The notes under the pieces: generated by a model | Seen by the model: only the letters and a program-made list of their open reading frames with translations | What the model was told of the DNA's origin: nothing | The model's database searches: none | Assembly (NCBI GenBank): GCA_014376785.1 | Contig: JACMQW010000046.1 | Coordinates: 1-33,396 of the forward strand | DNA length: 33,396 nucleotides | Source of the DNA: Oligoflexia bacterium | Lineage (GTDB): Bacteria; Bdellovibrionota; UBA1018 | Direction: 5' to 3' | In this document: positions 23,316 through 30,986 of the stretch, piece after piece | Layout: the number at the start of each line of letters is the position of its first letter | Position numbering within the stretch: position 1 is the first letter of the stretch | Program-made: the position numbers and the translations under genes

Positions 23316-24287
23316 TTAGCAGCCGTTTCGTTCATTCCACCGAGTGGCTGCGTCTGCACCGGCTTTAGTTTCAGGATGGATTCCGGTGAGCGCGATCACC
23401 TCAGCCCCAGTCAGAGGATCGTCCTGTCTGAACTTCTCGAGTTCCTCGTTAGGGTGGGTTCCTTCCGCGGGGAGTAGTCGGTTCACTCGGTCCATGATGG
23501 AGAGCGTGAGGTTTGGGAAAAGGGCAAAACCGAGTCGAGCAATTTTCGCATTCAGCCCGATCACCGCAAATAATTTCCGACGGTCTCCCGCTCGGACGAT
23601 CGCTGCAGCCACACTCTCTGCTGATTTACTGAGAAACGGATAAGTCGATGCGACCGTAAACCAATTCATTTCCTGTTTGGTTTTGCCTTTGAAAAGCGCG
23701 TGCAGGTACGAGCCGGTTCGGATCAATGTCGGACAAACCGTCGTCACCGAAACGTCGAAACGTTTGAGCTCTAGTCCGAGAGATGTAGAAAAACCGACCG
23801 CTCCAAACTTCGACGTTCCATAGGCAAGAAGGTGGGGAACAGGAACCACTCCGCCAATCGACGCGACGTTAATGATTCTGCCTGCCCTCCTTTCGGCCAT
23901 TTTCGGTGCAAGCGCCATAGACGTGTGGATCATACCGAGCAGATTTGAATCCATCGTCGATTTCATATCCTTCACCGAGGTCGCGAGCGCAGGTGCAGAA
24001 ATGATCACGCCCGCATTATTCACCAAGATGTCGATGATTCCGAAATCGTGCGAAATTTTCTCGAGTAGGGAGAGGACTTCCTCTTCATTTCCGACATCGC
24101 AAACATAACCCTTCACCTTAATTCGGGGTGAAAAGGGCAAAAGATGATTGACCGCTTTATCTAGATCGACTTCGGTGCGGGAGCAGACCGCGATGTTCAT
24201 CCCGCGCTTTGCGTAGATTTCAGCAATCGCAAGTCCGAGTCCCCTTGTTCCACCAGTGATTAAGACCGTTTCATTTCTCTTTGTCAT
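23316..24287 (-). CDS. Short-chain dehydrogenase/reductase
   Basis: The 323-residue protein is a classical SDR. The cofactor motif TGGTRGLG is at 11-18, NNAG at 90-93, and the catalytic S143, Y156 and K160 lie in NVASIGG and AYGTSK. The arginine after the second strand (CSRTEVD) favours NADP(H). The C-terminal extension, about 60 residues past the usual core (LFPNLTLSIMDRVNRLLP), may contact the membrane or a lipid substrate, as in some SDRs acting on long-chain compounds; this is inference. AAAGG precedes ATG 24287. The start lies 17 bases inside the end of the upstream membrane-protein gene, so they form an operon. The substrate is unknown. Confidence 0.9.
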   Translation of the reverse strand: MTKRNETVLITGGTRGLGLAIAEIYAKRGMNIAVCSRTEVDLDKAVNHLLPFSPRIKVKGYVCDVGNEEEVLSLLEKISHDFGIIDILVNNAGVIISAPALATSVKDMKSTMDSNLLGMIHTSMALAPKMAERRAGRIINVASIGGVVPVPHLLAYGTSKFGAVGFSTSLGLELKRFDVSVTTVCPTLIRTGSYLHALFKGKTKQEMNWFTVASTYPFLSKSAESVAAAIVRAGDRRKLFAVIGLNAKIARLGFALFPNLTLSIMDRVNRLLPAEGTHPNEELEKFRQDDPLTGAEVIALTGIHPETKAGADAATRWNERNGC

Positions 24288-24849
24288 GCCTTTGATGAAG
24301 CAAGATGGAAGCCACCAAAACGGAGGCCACTGTTACCAGGGCGCGGTCTAAGCTGAGGAGTGGGGTCGCAAGCCCGGCCAATGCGGTCCACAAGAGCGGT
24401 CGCTTCGTTTGCCAAGCCAGGCCCAAAAAGACCCAGAAGCTGATCAATGAAACGATCGATGCAATGAGAGCCGAAGGGATCGCATTCAATAGGACGACGC
24501 CCGTCGGTTGCCAGAGAGAAATCAGAAGGATGCAGGGAAGAGGGAGGGAAAGGAGGAGTGTGAGATCGGGATTAAATCGGAGCGATTTCAGGAGCCGATT
24601 GCTAAAAATCAACACAGCGCTCACCGCCGCGATCAGGACGGCATCTGCGAAAAGGGTCGTCCCCGGTCCACCGTCGACAAAAATCCAGGGCAACCCCAGA
24701 CCGTGCTTCATGAGAAAGTTCCCTAAGACTGGAATCGCCATATTCCTTTCCAGCCAGACGAGAAAAAGCAGGATAAAGGGGCATGAGACGAGAACGAGGA
24801 GCGTCATTGGCGCCGTTTTCATTTTTTCCATGGGGTAGGATCGTTTCAT
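24271..24849 (-). CDS. Polytopic membrane protein of unknown function
   Basis: From ATG 24849 the product has 192 residues; ATGs at 24831 and 24822 are alternatives, and none has a clear ribosome site. Five or six hydrophobic segments are visible: MTLLVLVSCPFILLFLVWL, FADAVLIAAVSAVLIF, LTLLLSLPLPCILLISLW, IPSALIASIVSLISFWVFLG, LWTALAGLATPLLSL and LVTVASVLVASILL. The short C-terminus is basic and charged (HQRHDKEK). No family is recognised. It overlaps and probably co-expresses with the SDR. It is divergent from the alpha/beta hydrolase, with 24 bases between the starts. Confidence 0.65.
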   Translation of the reverse strand: MKRSYPMEKMKTAPMTLLVLVSCPFILLFLVWLERNMAIPVLGNFLMKHGLGLPWIFVDGGPGTTLFADAVLIAAVSAVLIFSNRLLKSLRFNPDLTLLLSLPLPCILLISLWQPTGVVLLNAIPSALIASIVSLISFWVFLGLAWQTKRPLLWTALAGLATPLLSLDRALVTVASVLVASILLHQRHDKEK

Positions 24850-24873
24850 GAGGAGTGGTAGGCTAAAAGGGAA

Positions 24874-25965
24874 ATGAAAACTCGCGCGCGTGTTTCTATA
24901 AAAGGTGGCCCTCAAGCGGAATCAGCTCCGAAGCGCTCTCGATTTCGTTTGGGTGGGAAAATCGGCCTTCCGGCGAGCGTGAAGAATTTTATCGGGCCGA
25001 AGCCCGTGATCCGCTACTCGCATTACACGGCATTAAAAGTGTTCGAGAAAATCGGGTTTCGTTTCGAAGTGCGCCGCCTCGGTGAAAGCAGGCTAGGTTT
25101 GCTTCGTTGGCCGCTCAGAAAAGTTGCGGCTGGAAAAACGGCACGGCGCTTGGTCATGGTTCCTGGATTTGGCGATACACCCCTTGCTTGGTTGAGTGTG
25201 CTTGCGGGACTGAAGCCCATTTTAAAGCGTGAAGTCGATGAGGTCGTGTTGGTGGACTATCCCGGTTATTCGGGCTTTCTGCACGACGAACCCGCGTTCC
25301 ATTCGATGGACGAGCTGCTCAGAAGTTTTAATGAAGTGCTGCACACTTTGAAGCCGACCATTCTCATGGGGCATTCTCTGGGGGGATGGTTAGCGGCAGA
25401 TTACGCGATCCAAGACGGAAAAGGCGCAGGCCATCTAAAAGAACTCATTTTAATCGATCCGGGTGGTTTAGTGGGAACTGAGCAAGAAAAGGCGAATTAC
25501 CAATCCCTTTTCGTTCGAGCCGTGCAGGACGGTTCCCGAGATCTGCTTCCTCATATTTTTGCGAAAATGCCCTTCTGGCTGCAGTTTTTTGAAGAAGAGT
25601 TTTCAGGTTTTCTGAAAGCTCCCGAAATTCGTGAATTCATCGAATCCTTCGGTGATCACCACTTGTTAGAAAGCCGCGTCGGAGAAATCCGCGCGAAGAC
25701 CACGGTGATCTGGGGAGAGCGCGATACTCTCACGCCGGCTACATGGATGAACCAATGGATGGCGCTTTTGCCTGCGTCGGCAAATGCAGTGGGCATCCTC
25801 ATCAAAGGTTCCGGCCACTCCCCCCAAATCGAAAAGCCCGGAATTTTGGTTGCGCTCTTCACGCAGATTTTTCTCGGTCGCGCGCCGCTCGACTTCCAAC
25901 TCTTTCCATTCTGGAAAGTCGTTCGGCCTGCCGCGCACCTAGACGATCAGCGCCCGGCTGTTTAG
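24874..25965 (+). CDS. Alpha/beta hydrolase
   Basis: The 363-residue protein has a basic N-terminal extension of about 90 residues and then an alpha/beta hydrolase fold. It has the oxyanion-loop motif VMVPGFGDTPLAW, the nucleophile elbow GHSLGG (S168), the acid D284 in WGERDTLTP and H315 in GSGHSPQIEKP. The cap region (about 205-265) is helical. The arrangement fits lipase or esterase types acting on hydrophobic esters; the substrate cannot be read. No signal peptide is evident, though the basic start could bind membranes. GGGAAATG precedes the start. It faces the SDR/membrane-protein operon, which may hint at a shared lipid theme. Confidence 0.88.
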   Translation: MKTRARVSIKGGPQAESAPKRSRFRLGGKIGLPASVKNFIGPKPVIRYSHYTALKVFEKIGFRFEVRRLGESRLGLLRWPLRKVAAGKTARRLVMVPGFGDTPLAWLSVLAGLKPILKREVDEVVLVDYPGYSGFLHDEPAFHSMDELLRSFNEVLHTLKPTILMGHSLGGWLAADYAIQDGKGAGHLKELILIDPGGLVGTEQEKANYQSLFVRAVQDGSRDLLPHIFAKMPFWLQFFEEEFSGFLKAPEIREFIESFGDHHLLESRVGEIRAKTTVIWGERDTLTPATWMNQWMALLPASANAVGILIKGSGHSPQIEKPGILVALFTQIFLGRAPLDFQLFPFWKVVRPAAHLDDQRPAV

Positions 25966-25993
25966 TCCTTCCGACGGAGTATTCAAAACCTCT

Positions 25994-26080
25994 AGCTACC
26001 GGGCAGGTAGCGTCCAGAATTCAAGCTGCCTTGCAGGTAGCGTCCAGAAGCCCGAGCTACCTTGCAGGTAGCGTCCAGAA
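25994..26080. repeat. Three tandem hairpin repeats between convergent genes
   Basis: A 26-base unit, agct(a/g)cc-4-aggtagcgtccagaa, occurs at 25994-26019, 26024-26049 and 26055-26080, with spacers of 4 and 5 bases. Each copy can fold through gctacc/ggtagc arms; the second has one mismatch. The third copy encodes the end of the minus-strand gene (FWTLPAR and stop), and all three copies could encode FWTLP in the same orientation. They may work as bidirectional terminators or RNA-stabilising ends, or belong to a dispersed family. Confidence 0.8.
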
Positions 26081-27178
26081 ATAATGCCGCATTTTTCCGT
26101 AAGGATCACTCGCATATCCTTTTTCAAACGGCACGAGGCCGGGCACGTTTAGGATGCGGTCGACGCCGAACATTCCGGCTGTAAAACCTCCGTACATGTC
26201 CTTCATTTTCCATTGAATACGCCCATCTTTGAGGTCGATTTTTTCCGGACGTGGGTGAGAAAATGGCCAGCTTTCGGGATCAAGGTCTTGGAGAAGATAT
26301 TCGGTGTTGAAAAGGAAAGGAATGAACGCGCCCAACCGATTTCCATAACCATCTTGCTTCAGTTTTTTCGCCAAATACGCCATCGGGTAAAAGTGATAGA
26401 TGAGCGGGGTCAATTCCCGATCGAGTTTCGCAACACTGGGATAAAGGGTGAGCCACGGCCCTGATTTGATTTTTGCCAAATTTTCCGCCGAAAGAAAAGT
26501 GGAGAGTTCGCTAAGTAGGAAAATCGCACGCTTGGTCGCCGCATTGTATCGACGGGGTCCGGAGACTTGGTCTAGGTAAGCGATCTGAATTTGAACGCCA
26601 CTCGTGTCTTGCAAAAGAACGGACAACCACTCGAGCGCTTTTTCTGTATCGCCATTTTCTTGGATGAGAATGTAATCCCAAAGGTTAAATTTCGACTGAT
26701 TTTTTTCTGCCGTTTGGAGAGTGCCTAAGAGAAGACTGATTTCTTTTTGCACCTTCGGCGTGGTGATCATTCGCGACAGTTGTTCGGTGAAAATCACCGG
26801 CAAACTGTAGGTCGCTCCGTCCACTACGACATCGATGCGCTCAAGCCCGAGTCGGTTCACAAAATCCGCCGCGGAAAAGGTGCAGCCGTACGCGGTGAAG
26901 GGAAACGTGTACTGGTTACAGCGGTAAGTCAGAAGGCCCAGTAAGCAGGCCTTACTCCATTTTTGCGTGTGACAGAAAAGAAGGTTCTCGTCTCCGCGAC
27001 CAGAGTCCGTCTCCATGAGCGAATGTAATTCGAGCGATTGAGGTTCACCGCTTCGGTACGTGTCGATGGAGCTCGGAAGTCCATCGATGCTCGCAAGCGA
27101 GAGGCTAGAGCCGAATAAAAAGGGGAGGAGAGCGAGTGAGCGGGTTCCGAGCAGGGTATGGAAAAAGGAGCGCTTCAT
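26057..27178 (-). CDS. Secreted protein of unknown function (373 aa)
   Basis: The ATG at 27178 begins a signal peptide (SLALLPFLFGSSLSLAS). The mature protein has cysteines only in the first 100 residues (LFCHTQ, KACLLG, YRCNQY, YGCTFS). After them the sequence is helical and Leu-rich, including ALEWLSVLLQDTSGV, LSELSTFLSAENLAKI and TPLIYHFYPMAYLAKKL. I recognise no family; the late part (AFIPFLFNTEYLLQD) is hydrophobic but not clearly membrane-spanning. No Shine-Dalgarno sequence is present; a promoter-like pair sits right upstream. The last seven codons and the stop lie in a tandem hairpin repeat. Confidence 0.65.
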   Translation of the reverse strand: MKRSFFHTLLGTRSLALLPFLFGSSLSLASIDGLPSSIDTYRSGEPQSLELHSLMETDSGRGDENLLFCHTQKWSKACLLGLLTYRCNQYTFPFTAYGCTFSAADFVNRLGLERIDVVVDGATYSLPVIFTEQLSRMITTPKVQKEISLLLGTLQTAEKNQSKFNLWDYILIQENGDTEKALEWLSVLLQDTSGVQIQIAYLDQVSGPRRYNAATKRAIFLLSELSTFLSAENLAKIKSGPWLTLYPSVAKLDRELTPLIYHFYPMAYLAKKLKQDGYGNRLGAFIPFLFNTEYLLQDLDPESWPFSHPRPEKIDLKDGRIQWKMKDMYGGFTAGMFGVDRILNVPGLVPFEKGYASDPYGKMRHYFWTLPAR

Positions 27179-27185
27179 GCGAGGG

Positions 27186-27214
27186 GTTGTAACGACTGTG
27201 GTGGCCCGCGTAAA
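27186..27214 (-). promoter_or_regulatory. Putative promoter placed for a leaderless transcript
   Basis: On the minus strand TTTACG (27214-27209), 17 bases and TACAAC (27191-27186) precede the ATG at 27178 by seven bases. Both hexamers match four of six consensus positions. It is weak on its own, but like 337-364 and 8357-8385 it puts the start site at the initiation codon. Confidence 0.3.
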
Positions 27215-27243
27215 GTCCGATGTCGCGTCGACTCGTTTAAGCC

Positions 27244-28584
27244 CTAACCGTGAGAGTTTTCGTCAAATCTAAAGAGGTGGTAACTCTTTTTTCCCTTGCG
27301 AACGACCACGCAGACCGCGGCAAGGAGGTCTTTCTCGAAGACTAAGGTCGCAGGGTCCTCGACTCGAACGTTGTTCAGGTAGATGCCGCCTCCTTGGATG
27401 TCTTTCCTGGCGGCTCCCTTGGAGGCGCAAAGTCCCGATTCGGTGAGGAGGTCGGTAATCGAAATTCCGGCTGTGAGCGTCGCGCGCGGTTTAAGGGTGG
27501 TCGGTGCGCCCGCAAACGCGTCGAGGAGCACATCTCTCGATAGCGAACTGATTTCTGCTCCGAATAGTGCTTTGGTCGCTTGGAGGGCATTTTCAAGCGC
27601 ATGATCCCCGTGAATCAATTTCACCATTTCACGCGCGAGCACGAGTTGCGCCTCTCGCTTACCCGGTTCATTTTTTACGCAGTCGTCGAGTCTGCGAATT
27701 TCATCATGCGTGAGAAACGTGAAGTAGCGAAGCAGAGTGCCGACATCAGCATCGGAAGTCCCGACGAAAAATTGGTAAAGTTGATAAGGCGAGGTGCGGT
27801 CGGCCGTGAGCCAAACTGTTCCTGATTCCGATTTTCCAAACTTCGTTCCGTCGGCTTTCATCACCAGCGGCTGGGTCAGTCCGAATACGGATTCTTTTTC
27901 TTCGGAGTCGGATTTGTCTTCAGCGCGATTTTCTCGGTGAGCTCGGATTCGGCGAATGAGTTCGACTCCGGCGGTGATGTTTCCCCATTGATCACTTCCC
28001 CCGATTTGGAGATTGCAACCCTCTCGTTCATTCAGAACGACGTAATCGTAAGCCTGCAGCAGCATGTACGAAAATTCGGTGTAAGAAATTCCGTGATCCC
28101 GATCTTCTAGCCGCGCGCGAACCGATTCTTTCGCCATCATGTGGTTCACGGTAAAGTGTTTACCGACCTCGCGGAGAAACTGGAGGTATCCGATTCCTTG
28201 GAACCAGTCGTAATTATTCACCAGAGTTGCCTGGTTCTCGCCATCCGTCTTTAAAAAGTGCTCGATTACCCGACGGATCCCGGAGACGTTTTCTTCAAGG
28301 ATGCGCCCGGAAAGAAACGTCCGCTCTTGAGATTTTCCCGTGGGATCGCCGATCATGCCGGTCGCTCCGCCGACGAGAGCGATCACTCGGTGTCCCGCAT
28401 TTTGAAATCGTTTCAAAGTCAAAATCGGAAGCAGGCTTCCGACATGAAGAGAGTTTGCCGTCGGATCAAACCCTGCGTAGAGAGTGAGCTTTTGTTTCTC
28501 GGCGAATTCTTGGAGATCAGGCGAGGTGCTTTGTTTGATAAGGCCGCGAAATTCCAGATCTGAAAAAAGAGAAGAACCGTTCAT
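27244..28584 (-). CDS. tyrS: Tyrosyl-tRNA synthetase
   Basis: The enzyme charges tRNA-Tyr in the cytoplasm. The start at ATG 28584 (446 residues) fits the family; the frame extends 24 codons further up. The class I signature is HVGS at 47-50 (in SLHVGSLLP), with GGATGMIGDPTGKS just after, the tyrosine-binding and substrate segments YDWFQGIGYLQFLREVGKHF and QIGGSDQWGNITAG, and KFGKS at 248-252 for KMSKS. The C-terminal S4 RNA-binding domain ends the protein (ASKGAARKDIQGGGIYLNN). A charged insertion of about 18 residues (ENRAEDKSDSEEKES) lies before the KFGKS region, where E. coli TyrRS is short. It is a single gene. Confidence 0.97.
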   Translation of the reverse strand: MNGSSLFSDLEFRGLIKQSTSPDLQEFAEKQKLTLYAGFDPTANSLHVGSLLPILTLKRFQNAGHRVIALVGGATGMIGDPTGKSQERTFLSGRILEENVSGIRRVIEHFLKTDGENQATLVNNYDWFQGIGYLQFLREVGKHFTVNHMMAKESVRARLEDRDHGISYTEFSYMLLQAYDYVVLNEREGCNLQIGGSDQWGNITAGVELIRRIRAHRENRAEDKSDSEEKESVFGLTQPLVMKADGTKFGKSESGTVWLTADRTSPYQLYQFFVGTSDADVGTLLRYFTFLTHDEIRRLDDCVKNEPGKREAQLVLAREMVKLIHGDHALENALQATKALFGAEISSLSRDVLLDAFAGAPTTLKPRATLTAGISITDLLTESGLCASKGAARKDIQGGGIYLNNVRVEDPATLVFEKDLLAAVCVVVRKGKKSYHLFRFDENSHG

Positions 28585-28682
28585 GGAATCCACTCTAATG
28601 AAACCGAGTGTGAAAGGGAACTCTCGGATAAACTCTTTATAGCTTCGCATATCCAAAGCGACTGCCCTCCTTCGCGAACGGA

Positions 28683-28714
28683 AAAGCCCGCCTCGAGACG
28701 CCGAGGCGGGCTTT
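28683..28714 (-). terminator. Rho-independent terminator of the 121-residue protein gene
   Basis: A 13-bp perfect stem, aaagcccgcctcg (28683-28695) with its complement (28702-28714), has a 6-base loop. On the minus strand it ends in gggctttt and lies 22 bases after the stop at 28737. Confidence 0.85.
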
Positions 28715-28736
28715 CAAATAAGAGGCTTGAATAGGA

Positions 28737-29102
28737 TTACTTCGATACCGGAGCGGCAACCGGGGCAGAGACCGGGACAGATCCAACCGATTTCACGCCG
28801 GCGCTTTTTGCTTCTTTTTTAGCTTCGCGTTTTGATTTCTTCTCTTTGCACCCGTTCACCACTTCGGGCGAGACGGTCACCCCGGCGACGGTTTCGCCCG
28901 TCATGATTTTTTGAACGCAGTCTTTGTAGAGGCCTTTGAATTCATTTTTCTTAGGCTTGTGTCCGCCCTTGGTGAATCCCGCTGATTCGCATGCCGTGCG
29001 AATTTCGCGGCAGGGACCATTTTCAGCGGCATGCACGTTCGCAGCGACAAGAGCAGTACCGATCAGAGCGAGGGTCAGAGCGACTAAAGATTGATTTTTC
29101 AT
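28737..29102 (-). CDS. Small secreted cysteine- and lysine-containing protein
   Basis: The start is ATG 29102 with AGGAGA eight bases before it; a TTG two codons up is less likely. The 121-residue product has a signal peptide (LVALTLALIGTALVAANVHA). A conserved-looking core has four cysteines: PCREIRTACESAGF, KDCVQKIM and VNGCKEKKSK. A lysine-rich stretch and a Val/Pro/Ala tail (SVPVSAPVAAPVSK) follow. I recall similar small exported proteins with REI-AC-AGF-KGG and KDC patterns in other Gram-negatives but know no function for them. The gene ends in a strong terminator and stands alone. Confidence 0.75.
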   Translation of the reverse strand: MKNQSLVALTLALIGTALVAANVHAAENGPCREIRTACESAGFTKGGHKPKKNEFKGLYKDCVQKIMTGETVAGVTVSPEVVNGCKEKKSKREAKKEAKSAGVKSVGSVPVSAPVAAPVSK

Positions 29103-29180
29103 AAACAAGGTCTCCTGTATTTGAGATTAGCTGTGCACTTTTAAAAGGCAATCCAGCGAATTGCGACAGGTGATCTCATT

Positions 29181-29210
29181 TTAAGTGCCTGAATCCGTTC
29201 AGGAACTTAA
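29181..29210. repeat. Inverted repeat between two minus-strand genes
   Basis: ttaagtgcctgaa (29181-29193) pairs with ttcaggaacttaa (29198-29210) around tccg, with one mismatch. It lies 21 bases past the stop of the adenosyltransferase gene and could be its terminator, though no strong T run follows. Confidence 0.45.
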
Positions 29211-29230
29211 AGCGAGAAAAGCCGACTGCC

Positions 29231-29803
29231 TCATTTTGCGGCAGGTCCGGGGGCGATCCAGGGACGGTCGGCAACTTTTGCAGAGAAATTCGCGTGCCTC
29301 GATGCGACGAAAAGGTAGTCGCTCAGGCGATTCAGGTACTCGAGTGCGCCGGGTCTCATCGTTTCCGAATGGTGCAAGATCACCAGTTCGCGTTCGGCTC
29401 GCCGGCAAATCGTGCGAGCGAGATGGAGGGTTGCGGATAATTTTGTTCCACCGGGAAGGATAAAGGTTTGCAGAGCAGGGAGGCCGGCTTCCATTCGGTC
29501 GATGCTCATTTCAAGGGCTCTGGTTGCTTCCGATCCCAGAAGTGCGGTTGAAACTTTTATTCCGTTGGGGGTAGCGAGTTCCGCGCCCAATTGGAAAATC
29601 TCGCCTTGAATCCGAATCAGTTCCGGATGGAGTGCGGAGACCTCGACTAAATGACTTTCCATTTCTGTCACCGCCATTCCGATCGAAGCGTTTAATTCGT
29701 CGAGGGTTCCATAGGCCTGGATGCGGAGGTGATCTTTCGGGACGCGAGTCCCACCGAAAAGTGCAGTCTCTCCCTGGTCACCGTGTTTTGTGTAGATCTT
29801 CAT
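29231..29803 (-). CDS. Cob(I)alamin adenosyltransferase, PduO type
   Basis: The enzyme transfers adenosine from ATP to cob(I)alamin or corrinoid to make adenosylcobalamin. The 190-residue product has the ATP-binding start YTKHGDQGETALFGG, then DHLRIQAYGTLDELNASIG, FILPGGTKLSATLHLARTICRRAERE and YLNRLSDYLFVASRHAN, in the order expected of the trimeric PduO/MMAB family. No B12-dependent enzyme or cobalamin synthesis gene is nearby, so it most likely salvages imported corrinoids for an enzyme encoded elsewhere. No cobalamin riboswitch is seen in the short upstream space. It is divergent from the tRNA-Gly unit. Confidence 0.95.
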   Translation of the reverse strand: MKIYTKHGDQGETALFGGTRVPKDHLRIQAYGTLDELNASIGMAVTEMESHLVEVSALHPELIRIQGEIFQLGAELATPNGIKVSTALLGSEATRALEMSIDRMEAGLPALQTFILPGGTKLSATLHLARTICRRAERELVILHHSETMRPGALEYLNRLSDYLFVASRHANFSAKVADRPWIAPGPAAK

Positions 29804-29876
29804 TTAGGTATCTTGCGGCATGACTCTGCGCGCAGGAAGGGTCAAAAAAAGGCGACTGAATTCTCCCGAATCTTTC

Positions 29877-29905
29877 TTGACCCATTTAGAGAGTCCGGCT
29901 ATCAA
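29877..29905 (+). promoter_or_regulatory. Putative promoter of tRNA-Gly
   Basis: TTGACC (29877-29882), a 17-base spacer and TATCAA (29900-29905) predict a start near 29912, about 18 bases before the tRNA. The -35 matches five of six consensus bases. Confidence 0.6.
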
Positions 29906-29929
29906 GAGAATCTCTTCGAGTTTGGGTGT

Positions 29930-30006
29930 GCGGGAATAGCTCAGTTGGTTAGAGCGCCACGTTGCCAACGTGGAGGTCGAGAGTTCGAGTCTCTTTTCCC
30001 GCTCCA
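29930..30006 (+). tRNA. tRNA-Gly (anticodon GCC)
   Basis: The acceptor stem is gcgggaa (29930-29936) with ttcccgc (29996-30002). The anticodon stem is ccacg/cgtgg around ttgccaa, anticodon GCC. The T arm is gagag-ttcgagt-ctctt. CCA is encoded at 30004-30006. It forms a single-gene unit with its promoter and strong terminator. Confidence 0.95.
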
Positions 30007-30017
30007 AAACTTAAAAA

Positions 30018-30080
30018 AAACAAACGGCCCTCTTTTCCGAAGCGAAATGCTTATCTGAAAAGAGGGCCGTTTGTTTTTGT
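30018..30080 (+). terminator. Strong rho-independent terminator after tRNA-Gly
   Basis: A 20-bp perfect stem (30018-30037 with 30057-30076, aaacaaacggccctcttttc and its complement) closes a 19-base loop and ends in a T run. Its A/T flanks are symmetrical, so it may also stop the minus-strand pgsA transcript. Confidence 0.9.
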
Positions 30081-30159
30081 CTTAGGTCGAACTTCTCATG
30101 TGGAACTTTGAGGAACGGAATGGCTCAGATAACCTAGCTGAGTGCTCGATTTCCGTGAC

Positions 30160-30846
30160 TCATCTTTTCGACTTCGATTGGAGCTTGCGCGCGAGTCGGG
30201 CTTCTTTTTTTCGCTGCCGCTTTTTCCGAATGGCGCGGAAAAATTCCACGATGTAATCCTTCGCGCTCCAGAGGCTGATCGCGAGCGAAATGTAGAGCAG
30301 AGCTTGGCCGATTTCGTAGACGGGGATGCCGAGAACGTCTCGCTTCAGCATGAGGAAAGGAATGGCCGTCATTTGGGTCGCTGTTTTCCACTTCGCGGAA
30401 TTCGATGCGCCAATGATCAGGCCTTCGCTGGATGCCAGCGCCCGCAGACCGGTGATGGCCATTTCTCGGCAGATGAGGAGAATCACGACGACCGGGTGGA
30501 TGCGGCCTAGTTCCTGGAGCATGCAAAGCGCAGAAACGACCAGAAATTTATCTGCCAACGGATCCATCAGCTTGCCGAAAACGCTCTCACTGTTTTGTTT
30601 TCGGGCGAGGTAGCCGTCGAAGTAGTCCGTAATCGCCGCGATGGTGAAGGCCAGTGCGGCAAAGAAATCCATGAAAGGAGTGCGGCGAAACAGCAGTGCA
30701 ATCACAATCGGAACGAAAACAACTCGAGAGGTCGTTAGGATATTCGGCGCGGTTGCGAAGGTTAAGTCGTCTTTCAGCGTCGAAGATTCGGGTGCAGGCG
30801 TAGGTTCTTGCAAAGCCGGGTCCGGGGTGTTTTCGTTTTCTGTCAT
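30160..30846 (-). CDS. pgsA: CDP-diacylglycerol--glycerol-3-phosphate 3-phosphatidyltransferase
   Basis: The enzyme makes phosphatidylglycerol phosphate, the first committed step to phosphatidylglycerol and cardiolipin, in the inner membrane. The start is ATG 30846 (228 residues); a TTG four codons up is possible. The CDP-alcohol phosphotransferase signature DG-AR-G-D-D is complete in DYFDGYLARKQ followed by GKLMDPLADK. Several membrane helices follow (VVVILLICREMAITGLRAL, PVYEIGQALLYISLAISLW). An acidic, Pro-rich N-terminal extension of about 25 residues and a Lys/Arg-rich C-terminus (RKKRQRKKEARLARKL) lie outside the usual core. It stands alone, divergent from glpX. Confidence 0.93.
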   Translation of the reverse strand: MTENENTPDPALQEPTPAPESSTLKDDLTFATAPNILTTSRVVFVPIVIALLFRRTPFMDFFAALAFTIAAITDYFDGYLARKQNSESVFGKLMDPLADKFLVVSALCMLQELGRIHPVVVILLICREMAITGLRALASSEGLIIGASNSAKWKTATQMTAIPFLMLKRDVLGIPVYEIGQALLYISLAISLWSAKDYIVEFFRAIRKKRQRKKEARLARKLQSKSKR

Positions 30847-30931
30847 CTCAGTTTTCAAGCTATGGGCTGGTCGGGCCTCTGTCCACGTTTATCGGCCTGT
30901 CCGCTTAAGTAGACCTTGATTGAGTCCGTGC

Positions 30932-30960
30932 TTGAAAAACTCGGCCGCAATTGGTCTAAA
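30932..30960 (+). promoter_or_regulatory. Putative promoter of the glpX operon
   Basis: TTGAAA (30932-30937), 17 bases and TCTAAA (30955-30960) precede the glpX ATG by 26 bases. The short leader keeps the AGAGGA ribosome site. Confidence 0.45.
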
Positions 30961-30986
30961 TTCATCAAAGGTTAGAGGATTACCCT

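Noticed and set aside
24305-24838. A 177-residue plus-strand frame opposite the membrane protein.
   Set aside because: The minus-strand frame has clear membrane helices and operon overlap with the SDR; the plus frame is arginine-rich antisense.
25994-26080. A short CRISPR-like array.
   Set aside because: The spacers are only 4-5 bases long, there are three units, each is a hairpin, and no cas gene is present.
29231-29803. A cobalamin riboswitch for the adenosyltransferase.
   Set aside because: Only about 70 bases separate its start from the divergent tRNA promoter, and no riboswitch core is visible there.
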